NCBI GenBank assembly: GCA_025928415.1 | Contig: JAICJK010000098.1 | Coordinates: 1 to 7,729, forward strand | Length of the DNA: 7,729 bases | Reading direction: 5' to 3' | From: Solirubrobacteraceae bacterium | GTDB taxonomy: Bacteria; Actinomycetota; Thermoleophilia; Solirubrobacterales; Solirubrobacteraceae | Part shown: piece by piece, positions 1-4,843 of the stretch | Layout of the letters: each line of letters starts with the position of its first letter | Numbering within the stretch: position 1 is the first letter of the stretch | Translations under genes and position numbers: made by a program | The notes under the pieces: model-generated | Seen by the model: the letters and a program-made list of their open reading frames with translations, nothing else | What the model was told of the DNA's origin: nothing | The model's database searches: none

Positions 1-410
1 ATCGTCACGTTGTCCTGCACGGTCGGATGGCGCTTGCCCGACGCGAAGCCCGTGCCGCCGAGCGTGACGCCCTGGTAGAGCGTGACGTCCGTCCCGATCT
101 CCGCCGTCTCGCCGATGACGACGCCCATGCCGTGGTCGATGAACAGGCCGCGGCCGATGCGCGCGGCCGGGTGGATCTCGATGCCGGTGACCGCGCGCGT
201 GGCCAGCGCGATCGCGCGCGGCAGGAACGGCACGCCGGCGCCGTGCAGCATGTGGGCGACCCGGTGGGCCAGCAGCGCGTGGACGCCGGGCCACGCGGCG
301 AGGACCTCGAGGGAGGAGACGCCGCGCGCCGCCGGGTCCCGGTCGCGGGCCGCGGCGAGGTCCCGGCGGACCTCCTTGGCGACCCGCGCCAGCGTCCCGA
401 GGCCGAGCAT
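1..410 (-). CDS. cysE: Serine O-acetyltransferase, N-terminal part (cut by left edge)
   Basis: Transfers acetyl from acetyl-CoA to L-serine to give O-acetylserine, the substrate of CysK; a cytosolic enzyme of cysteine synthesis. About 136 residues are visible. A helical N-terminal part (LEVLAAWPGVHALLAHRVAH at 34-53) is followed by the start of the left-handed beta-helix: GIEIHPAARIGRG (76-88), the catalytic Asp-His pair in IDHG (D92, H93), GVVIGETAEIG (96-106) and LYQGVTLGGTG (111-121), all hallmark CysE motifs. The hexapeptide C-terminus lies outside the window. I chose the ATG at 408-410 because TACCGT sits exactly 7 bases upstream, fitting a leaderless start. An in-frame ATG at 432-434 would add 8 residues and overlap the divergent hydrolase start. 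Neither has a good ribosome binding site. Family assignment is firm; the exact start is inferred. Confidence 0.93.
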   Translation of the reverse strand, partial: MLGLGTLARVAKEVRRDLAAARDRDPAARGVSSLEVLAAWPGVHALLAHRVAHMLHGAGVPFLPRAIALATRAVTGIEIHPAARIGRGLFIDHGMGVVIGETAEIGTDVTLYQGVTLGGTGFASGKRHPTVQDNVT

Positions 411-416
411 GCGCAC

Positions 417-423
417 TACGGTA
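417..423. promoter_or_regulatory. Overlapping divergent -10 elements for cysE and the hydrolase
   Basis: The heptamer TACGGTA reads TACGGT on plus (417-422) and TACCGT on minus (423-418), both matching TAnnnT. The plus hexamer is followed by 10 bases and the ATG at 433; the minus hexamer by 7 bases and the ATG at 410. The core CGGTACCG (419-426) is a palindrome. Placing the last T of each hexamer at -7 puts the two transcription starts near 429 and 411, giving almost leaderless mRNAs. No clear -35 is seen on either side. Inferred from spacing only. Confidence 0.45.
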
Positions 424-432
424 CCGAGTGCC

Positions 433-1017
433 ATGCACGGCCCCCGCGTCCTCATCCTCCACGGCTGGCAGGGGTCGGGACCGGAGCACTGGCAGACCTG
501 GCTGGCCGGCGAGCTGCGCGCGGCGGGCGCGGCGGTGCGCTACCCCGATCTGCCGGCCTGCGACGAGCCGTGCCCCGACCGGTGGGCCTCCGCGCTGCAC
601 GGCGAGCTCGCCGGCCTGGCCGGCGACCCCGGGGCCGAGCGCGTGGTCTGCTGCCACTCGCTGGGCTGCGTGCTGTGGCTGCGCGAGGCGGCGCGCATCG
701 CGCCGCCGCACCGCGTCGAGCGGGTCGCGCTCGTGGCGCCGCCCTGCCCCGGGGCGAAGGTCCCCGAGCTCGCCGGCTTCTTCCCGAGCGGCGCCGACCG
801 GGCCACCGTCGCGGCGGCGGCGCAGACGACGCGGCTGGTGTGCTCGGACGACGACCCGTACTGCCCCGGCCTGGGCGCGCGCCACCACTGGGGCGCGCCG
901 CTCGGCCTGCCCGTCGACGTGCTCGCGGGCGCCGGCCACATCAACGCGGAGGCGGGCTTCGGCCCGTGGCCGGCGATGCGCGCGTGGGCGCTCGGCGAGG
1001 TCGCGACGCTGCGCTGA
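433..1017 (+). CDS. RBBP9/YdeN-family alpha/beta serine hydrolase
   Basis: A predicted small cytosolic serine hydrolase of 194 residues, the normal size for this family; natural substrates are generally unknown. The N-terminal VLILHGWQGSGPEHWQTWL (6-24) and the C-terminal GHINAEAGFGPWP (168-180) are diagnostic. The catalytic triad reads as Ser76 (CHSLGC), Asp141 (DDDPYC) and His169. The first glycine of the usual GxSxG elbow is Cys74. There are eight cysteines (43, 47, 73, 74, 79, 105, 137, 144), several beside the nucleophile or the acid. The ATG at 433 is preferred because the conserved N-terminus begins there and TACGGT lies 10 bases upstream; an upstream ATG at 409 has a GAGG six bases before it and would add 8 residues. 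The gene is divergent from cysE and convergent with cysK, so it splits the cysteine pair. The function in that setting is unknown. Confidence 0.9.
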   Translation: MHGPRVLILHGWQGSGPEHWQTWLAGELRAAGAAVRYPDLPACDEPCPDRWASALHGELAGLAGDPGAERVVCCHSLGCVLWLREAARIAPPHRVERVALVAPPCPGAKVPELAGFFPSGADRATVAAAAQTTRLVCSDDDPYCPGLGARHHWGAPLGLPVDVLAGAGHINAEAGFGPWPAMRAWALGEVATLR

Positions 1018-1031
1018 GCCGGTCTGCCGGC
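1018..1031. terminator. Short hairpin between convergent hydrolase and cysK
   Basis: GCCGG-TCTG-CCGGC forms a 5-bp all-GC stem immediately after the hydrolase stop codon and 21 bases before the end of cysK. There is no U-tract on either strand. It could act as a weak bidirectional terminator, but a stem this short also arises easily by chance at this GC content. Confidence 0.3.
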
Positions 1032-1051
1032 GACGCGCGCGCGCCCGGACG

Positions 1052-1975
1052 CTAGGACGCGAAGAACGGCAGCGACACGTACCGCTCGCCGCCGTCGGGC
1101 AGCACGACGAGGATCCGCTTGCCCGCCGACTCCGGCCGGGCGGCGACCTTGAGCGCCGCCCACAGCGCCGCGCCGCACGAGAGGCCTCCGAGGACGCCCT
1201 CGACCCGCGCGACGCGGCGGGCGGTCTCGATCGCCGCGTCGTCCGGCACGGCGATCACCTCGTCGAGCAGCTCGACGTTCAGCACCGGCGGGACGAAGCC
1301 GGCCCCGATGCCCTGGATGCGGTGCGGGCCCGGGGCGCGCCCGGACAGCACCGCGCTGGTCTGCGGCTCACAGCCGACCACGAGCAGGGCCGGGTTGCGC
1401 TCCTTCAGGTACTCCCCCGCGCCGGTGATCGTGCCGCCCGTCCCGACGCCGCAGACCAGGACGTCCACGTCGCCGTCGAGCTGCTCCCAGATCTCCGGCC
1501 CGGTCGTGCGGCGGTGCGCCTCCGGGTTGGCGGGGTTCGCGAACTGGTCGGGCAGCCACACGTGCGGGGACTCCGCGAGCGCGCGCGCCGCGTTGACCGC
1601 TTCGTCCATCCCCCCCATCGACTCGACCATCTCCACGCGCGCGCCGTAGAGCCGCAGCAGCGCCTCGCGCTCGCGGCTCATCCCCTGCGGCAGGGTCAGC
1701 ACGAGGTCGTAGCCCTTGGCCGCGCAGACGAACGCCAGCGCGATGCCGGTGTTGCCGCTCGTCGCCTCGACCACGGTGCTGCGGCCCGGCTCGATGCGCC
1801 CCTCGGCCTCCGCGGCCTCGATCATCGCGACGCCGATCCGGTCCTTGACGCTGCCGCCCGGGTTGAGCACCTCGAGCTTGCCGAAGACCTGCACGCCCTC
1901 CGGCGCCAGGCGCCGCAGCTCCACGACCGGCGTGCGCCCGACGAGCTCGGAGACGTTGGTCGGGATCCGGCGCAT
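1052..1975 (-). CDS. cysK: Cysteine synthase (O-acetylserine sulfhydrylase)
   Basis: A PLP enzyme that makes L-cysteine from O-acetylserine and sulfide; cytosolic, partner of CysE. 307 residues, normal for the family. Visible motifs: the PLP lysine K44 in NPGGSVKDR (38-46), the substrate loop TSGNTG (72-77), the phosphate-binding GTGGT (178-182) and the serine contacting the pyridine nitrogen, S266 in GGLSCGAAL. TGPEIWEQL (158-166) and GIGAGFVPPVLN (222-233) also fit CysK. A cystathionine-beta-synthase-like relative is less likely because there is no CBS tail. The ATG at 1973-1975 has TATGGT 9 bases upstream and no Shine-Dalgarno. The C-terminus (LPFFAS) differs from the end of the hydrolase gene it faces. 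cysK and cysE point the same way but are separated by the opposite-strand hydrolase, so each probably has its own promoter. Confidence 0.96.
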   Translation of the reverse strand: MRRIPTNVSELVGRTPVVELRRLAPEGVQVFGKLEVLNPGGSVKDRIGVAMIEAAEAEGRIEPGRSTVVEATSGNTGIALAFVCAAKGYDLVLTLPQGMSREREALLRLYGARVEMVESMGGMDEAVNAARALAESPHVWLPDQFANPANPEAHRRTTGPEIWEQLDGDVDVLVCGVGTGGTITGAGEYLKERNPALLVVGCEPQTSAVLSGRAPGPHRIQGIGAGFVPPVLNVELLDEVIAVPDDAAIETARRVARVEGVLGGLSCGAALWAALKVAARPESAGKRILVVLPDGGERYVSLPFFAS

Positions 1976-1984
1976 CGGCGCAGC

Positions 1985-1990
1985 ACCATA
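1985..1990 (-). promoter_or_regulatory. -10 element of cysK (TATGGT)
   Basis: On the minus strand TATGGT is followed by 9 bases and then the cysK ATG, so transcription would begin within about two bases of the start codon. It is the same hexamer as the one proposed for the GT2 gene. No T-box, SAM or other known leader riboswitch can lie between this promoter and the gene, because there is no room. Confidence 0.45.
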
Positions 1991-2108
1991 GCCGCGCCCA
2001 CGGCCGGTGCCCCGGCGCGACGCCGCGTCGCGCCTCGAGGAGGCGTTCGCACGGGATCGCGGACGCGAGGCTCCACAGTTGGCCGCGCCCCGCCTGGCAC
2101 CCCGCCGA

Positions 2109-2164
2109 CCGCGCTAGGACTGATGGTCCTGAGTCGCGGAGTCCCGGCCACGTGCCGGGGCTCC
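2109..2164. other. Nested hairpins in the cysK-SRPBCC gap; candidate structured RNA
   Basis: Read on plus: CCGCG (2109-2113) pairs with CGCGG (2135-2139), enclosing AGGAC-TGATG-GTCCT (2116-2130). Then GGAGTCCCGGC (2138-2148) pairs with GCCGGGGCTCC (2154-2164) over 11 bp, with one G-U pair and a 5-base loop. The two outer stems share G2138-G2139, so they compete at the edge. On plus the long stem is followed by CCTTTGCTTC, a poor T-rich tail. It lies upstream of the cysK promoter, hence not in the cysK leader. I recognise no RNA family. It could be a small RNA, a terminator, a protein site or chance folding of GC-rich DNA. Confidence 0.35.
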
Positions 2165-2215
2165 CCTTTGCTTCGGGTGGCACGACGCACGAGGCCGGCG
2201 CAGCAGGGGCAAGGT

Positions 2216-2251
2216 CGGGCCCCGCCGGACGGGGAGACCCGGTGGGGCCCG
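2216..2251. repeat. 13-bp inverted repeat upstream of the SRPBCC gene
   Basis: CGGGCCCC (2216-2223) pairs with GGGGCCCG (2244-2251); the stem continues inward through a G-T pair and CCGG/CCGG (2225-2228 with 2239-2242) to 13 pairs with a 10-base loop. It is followed by the palindrome GCGCCGGCGC (2251-2260) and a short hairpin at 2264-2276. The 343-base gap 1976-2318 holds no ORF that looks like a gene; this and the hairpins at 2109-2164 are its only structured content. Confidence 0.35.
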
Positions 2252-2303
2252 CGCCGGCGCGCGGTCCGGCCGGGACACAGCGGCCCCGCGTGCCCCACCC
2301 TGG

Positions 2304-2309
2304 CATGCT
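2304..2309 (+). promoter_or_regulatory. Possible -10 element of the SRPBCC gene (CATGCT)
   Basis: CATGCT, one mismatch from TAnnnT, stands 9 bases before the ATG at 2319, the same spacing as at cysK. There is no Shine-Dalgarno sequence before that ATG, so a near-leaderless start is plausible. Weak on its own. Confidence 0.22.
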
Positions 2310-2318
2310 GCCCGTCTC

Positions 2319-2738
2319 ATGCGCGCCCACCACGTCCACGTCCGGCGGGACTTCGACCTCCCGGTCGCCGAGCTCTTCGACCACCTCGCCGAACACGAGA
2401 ACCTCGCGGCGGTCTTCGGCGCGCGCGTGGAGCGCCTGCGCGACGGCGACCCGGAGCGCAACGGCGTGGGCTCCTGCCGCCGCCTGCACGCGCCCGGCCT
2501 CCCGGCCTTCGAGGAGACCGTGACGCAGTACGTCGCGCCCGAGCTGATCGTCTACCGCATCACGAAGGGCGCGCCGCTGGACGACCACGAGGGCGTCATG
2601 CGCTTCTCCGCCCGGCCCGGCGGCGGCTCGCACCTCGACTACGACATCCTGCTCGCGAGCCGGATCCCCGGGCTGGCGCCGCTCGTCAAGCTCGTGCTCA
2701 CGGCGCGGGTGAAGCGTGGGCTGGCAGCGCTGGACTGA
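2319..2738 (+). CDS. SRPBCC/START-like (polyketide-cyclase-type) protein
   Basis: 139 residues, the size of a single SRPBCC domain, a fold with a deep hydrophobic cavity for lipids or other apolar ligands. The pattern fits: a first strand (HHVHVRRDFDLPVAELFDHL, 4-23), an early helix, a run of antiparallel strands (FEETVTQY, ELIVYRIT, EGVMRFSARPG, SHLDYDILL) and a C-terminal helix (LVKLVLTARVKRGLAALD) that would close the cavity. No catalytic residues or signal peptide are visible, so it is probably cytosolic or peripheral. The last 23 bases overlap the start of the membrane protein gene, which suggests co-transcription and translational coupling. Its role may be lipid binding or membrane support for that partner; this is inference. 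The ligand cannot be told from sequence. Confidence 0.8.
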   Translation: MRAHHVHVRRDFDLPVAELFDHLAEHENLAAVFGARVERLRDGDPERNGVGSCRRLHAPGLPAFEETVTQYVAPELIVYRITKGAPLDDHEGVMRFSARPGGGSHLDYDILLASRIPGLAPLVKLVLTARVKRGLAALD

Positions 2739-3699
2739 GGCGGGGCAGACCCCGAGGCGGCCCCGCCCCGGGCGCGCGCGTCGCATCGGCGGCGTGCTGG
2801 CCGCGGTGATCGTCGCCGCGTTCCTCGTCTGGGGCGTCGCAGGTGGCTGGTCCAAGGCCGCCGACTACCCCTGGCGGCTGGATCCGTGGGCGCTGGCCGG
2901 CGCGGTCGTCGTGCTGATGCTGTTCTACCTCGCCTGGGCGGCGGGCTACGTCGCCCTGCTCGAGCTGCTGTCCGGCCGCCGCCTGGCCCGCCGCCGCTTC
3001 ACGTCGATCTGGGCCCGTTCGCTGCTCGGCCGCTACGTCCCCGGCAACGTCCTCATGGTCGCAGCCCGCGTGGTCCTCGGTCGCGAGGCCGGGGTCTCCG
3101 GCCAGGTGTCGCTGGCCGCGAGCGTCTACGAGCAGGTGGCGATGCTCGCCACCGCCGCGCTGGCCGCGGCCGCGTTCCTGGTCTGGGAGGGACGACACCT
3201 CTCGCCGCTCTTCTGGTCGGTGCTCGTCGTCCCGCTCGGGCTCGTGCTGCTCGACCCCGCGGTGCTGCGGCGCGTCGCCGGCGTGTTGCAGGCACGCTTC
3301 GGGCGCTCGATGCCGCTCGTGCTCCTACCGCGGCGTCAGGTCGCCGCGCTGATCGGCTGGTTCGCGGTGACCATGGCGCTGCTGGCCGTGGGCACGGGCC
3401 TCGGGGTACGCGCGGTGGCGGGCTCGAGCCCGGGGAGCATCGCGTTCCTGGGGCTCGGCTTCCTCCTCGCCTGGGCGGCTTCGATGGTCGCGTTCGTCTT
3501 CCCGTCGGGCCTGGGGCTGCGCGAGGGCGCCTTCGCCCTCGTGCTCGCCCGCCACCTGCCCGGACCGGCGGCGGTCTCGCTGGCGGCGGCCAGCCGGCTG
3601 CTCGTCACGGCGGTCGAGCTCGGCGTCGTGGCGACGCTGGCCGCGCTGGGCCGTGCCGCACCCGCTCGGCCCGAGGCGCCCGTGACGCCGGGCGACTGA
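2716..3699 (+). CDS. LPG-synthase-TM/AglD-type (UPF0104) multi-pass membrane protein
   Basis: 327 residues, mostly hydrophobic. After a basic cytoplasmic N-terminus (RRPRPGRARR, 14-23) come membrane segments near 24-44, 58-82, 131-157, 165-181, 209-231, 242-263 and 285-311. Family signatures are GRYVPGN (105-111), SVYEQ (136-140) and PSGLGLREG (263-271), as in the PF03706 family that includes the flippase part of MprF and the membrane half of haloarchaeal AglD. Such proteins move or help use lipid-linked substrates; an aminoacyl-transferase domain is absent, so this is not MprF itself. The start is the GTG at 2716, inside the SRPBCC gene; a GTG at 2794 is possible but would drop the positive residues before the first segment. 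It is convergent with the GT2 gene at a 6-base gap. The family call is good; substrate unknown. Confidence 0.88.
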   Translation: MGWQRWTEAGQTPRRPRPGRARRIGGVLAAVIVAAFLVWGVAGGWSKAADYPWRLDPWALAGAVVVLMLFYLAWAAGYVALLELLSGRRLARRRFTSIWARSLLGRYVPGNVLMVAARVVLGREAGVSGQVSLAASVYEQVAMLATAALAAAAFLVWEGRHLSPLFWSVLVVPLGLVLLDPAVLRRVAGVLQARFGRSMPLVLLPRRQVAALIGWFAVTMALLAVGTGLGVRAVAGSSPGSIAFLGLGFLLAWAASMVAFVFPSGLGLREGAFALVLARHLPGPAAVSLAAASRLLVTAVELGVVATLAALGRAAPARPEAPVTPGD

Positions 3700-3712
3700 C
3701 GACGCTCAGTCG
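3693..3712. terminator. Convergent-stop hairpin between membrane protein and GT2 genes
   Basis: CGACTGA (3693-3699) and TCAGTCG (3706-3712) are exact reverse complements around a 6-base loop, CGACGC. The left arm ends with the TGA of the plus gene and the right arm begins with the TGA (read TCA) of the minus gene, so both reading frames end inside one symmetric stem. There is no U-tract. A bidirectional terminator is likely from position, though only 7 bp long. Confidence 0.45.
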
Positions 3713-4785
3713 AGGTACGCGGACCGGTCGGCCGCGCCGGCGCCGGGGCGCACCGCCGGCTCGATCCGAGCAGGCTCGGCGCCCTCGACGGTGCGCTCGA
3801 TGAGCTGAGTGCTCGTGCGGGCCCCCCGGACGTCCTGCCGCGTCGCGGCGATCATCTCGCCCACCAGCCCGAGCGTGAAGAGCTGGATGCCGGCCACGAT
3901 GAGCAGGATCCCCAGGAGCAGCAGCGGCCGCGTCCCGATCGCGGCCCCACCGATCTTGAGGACCGTGAGGTACGCGCACACGACGAGCCCGAGGGTCATG
4001 GACAGCAGCCCGATGCCGCCGAACAGGTGCAGCGGGCGGTACTGGTAGCGGCCGATGAACAGGACGCCCAGGAGGTCCAGGACCCCGCGGGCATAGCGCT
4101 CGGGCCCGAACTTCGACCGGCCATGGGGACGGGCGCGATGGTGCACGGGCAGCTCCGCCACGCGCCAGCCGCGCTGATAGCCCAACACCGGGATGAAGCG
4201 GTGTTGCTCCCCGTAGAGCTCGAGCGCCCGGATCGCCGGGCCGCGATAGGCCTTGAAGCCGCAGTTGACATCGTGCAGGGGGACGCCGGACAGCCGCGCG
4301 GTGAGCGCGTTGAAGACGCGGGAGCCCCAGCGTTTGAACGGGGGGTCGCGGCGCGTCTGCTTCCAGCCCGAGACGACGTCGTAGCCCTCGTCGAGCTTGG
4401 CGAGCAGCGCGGGGATCTCCGCAGGATCGTCCTGCCCGTCGCCGTCCATCGTGATGACGACCGCCCCGCGGCTCTGGTCGAAGCCGGCCCGCAGCGCGGC
4501 GGACTTGCCGAAGTTACGTCGCAGGCGCACGAGACGGACGCCCTCCCGAGTCCTCGCCAGGCGCTCGAGGACCTCGGTGGTGCCGTCGATCGACCCATCG
4601 TCGACCCAGACGACCTCCCACGCCAGACCGGTGCGAGCGCACCCGTCCTCGACCTCCTCGAGCAGCGCCTCCAGGGACTCCCGCTCGTTGTAGACCGGGA
4701 TCACGACCGAGATGTCCACCTCCGGTCCGCCCGGCGACGCAGCCCGCGGAGGGGCGACCGCGTCGAGGGAGCCACTGGAGTCCAC
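3706..4785 (-). CDS. Membrane-anchored family 2 glycosyltransferase (Dpm1/GtrB-like)
   Basis: Transfers a sugar from a nucleotide donor, probably to polyprenyl phosphate, on the cytoplasmic face of the membrane. Numbering from the GTG at 4785 (359 residues): after about 23 unstructured residues come VVIPVYNE (27-34), WVDDGS (60-65), RRNFGKSAAL (89-98), the metal-binding DxD region MDGDGQDDP (113-121), DVNCGFKAY (172-180) and RPHGRSKFG (219-227). Two membrane segments follow (about 255-276 and 288-308), then GEMI and a soluble tail. This is the layout of GtrB/DPM-type enzymes with two C-terminal helices. I prefer the GTG at 4785 because TATGGT lies exactly 7 bases upstream; the ATG at 4797 lies inside that hexamer and would add four residues. 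Neither start has a Shine-Dalgarno. Donor and acceptor cannot be read from sequence. Confidence 0.92.
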   Translation of the reverse strand: MDSSGSLDAVAPPRAASPGGPEVDISVVIPVYNERESLEALLEEVEDGCARTGLAWEVVWVDDGSIDGTTEVLERLARTREGVRLVRLRRNFGKSAALRAGFDQSRGAVVITMDGDGQDDPAEIPALLAKLDEGYDVVSGWKQTRRDPPFKRWGSRVFNALTARLSGVPLHDVNCGFKAYRGPAIRALELYGEQHRFIPVLGYQRGWRVAELPVHHRARPHGRSKFGPERYARGVLDLLGVLFIGRYQYRPLHLFGGIGLLSMTLGLVVCAYLTVLKIGGAAIGTRPLLLLGILLIVAGIQLFTLGLVGEMIAATRQDVRGARTSTQLIERTVEGAEPARIEPAVRPGAGAADRSAYLD

Positions 4786-4792
4786 GGCGCGG

Positions 4793-4798
4793 ACCATA
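4793..4798 (-). promoter_or_regulatory. -10 element of the GT2 gene (TATGGT)
   Basis: TATGGT on minus is followed by 7 bases and the GTG at 4785, placing the start of transcription at or next to the start codon. The region that would hold its -35 (about 4816-4821) overlaps the edge of the 18-bp palindrome. Confidence 0.45.
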
Positions 4799-4802
4799 AC
4801 CG

Positions 4803-4820
4803 GGCGTGCCGCGGCACGCC
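4803..4820. promoter_or_regulatory. Perfect 18-bp palindrome, candidate operator between GT2 and methyltransferase
   Basis: GGCGTGCC and GGCACGCC flank a central GC, giving an 18-bp sequence identical to its own reverse complement. It lies between the divergent -10 elements at 4793-4798 and 4831-4836. Its centre is about 26 bases from the presumed GT2 start and 32 from the methyltransferase start, so a bound dimer would cover the -35 zone of both promoters. Dimeric repressors such as the TetR type bind sites of this kind. No regulator gene is present in the window. Confidence 0.5.
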
Positions 4821-4830
4821 AGGCGCCAGG

Positions 4831-4836
4831 TAGGGT
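4831..4836 (+). promoter_or_regulatory. -10 element of the methyltransferase gene (TAGGGT)
   Basis: TAGGGT is followed by exactly 7 bases and the ATG at 4844, the expected spacing for a leaderless transcript. The GGGTGG here could instead serve as a weak ribosome binding site 5 bases from the ATG; the two readings are not resolvable from sequence. Confidence 0.5.
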
Positions 4837-4843
4837 GGCGCGC

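Noticed and set aside
2119..2145. CTGATG followed by GAGTC, resembling a hammerhead ribozyme core on plus
   Set aside because: The required CUGANGA and GAAA core elements are absent; the match is only CTGATGG and there is no third helix.
2175..2187. GGGTGGCACGACGC resembling the T-box antiterminator sequence
   Set aside because: The bulge reads TGGCACG rather than TGGNACC, there is no stem I with a specifier, no matching 3' strand is clear and no aminoacyl-tRNA or amino-acid gene lies downstream on that strand.
1822..2298. Minus-strand frame covering most of the cysK upstream gap as a gene
   Set aside because: It runs into cysK out of frame, the translation is Arg/Pro/Gly-rich with no domain, and it would cross the cysK promoter.
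1976..2318. RNase P RNA, tmRNA, SRP RNA, tRNA or a known riboswitch in the gap
   Set aside because: None of the conserved cores of these RNAs that I looked for is present on either strand.
428..2855. Very long open frames across the hydrolase, cysK and the gap on both strands (about 428-2809 plus, 1368-2855 minus)
   Set aside because: They overlap clearly recognisable genes, give Arg/Ala/Pro-rich translations without domains, and arise because stop codons are rare at this GC content.
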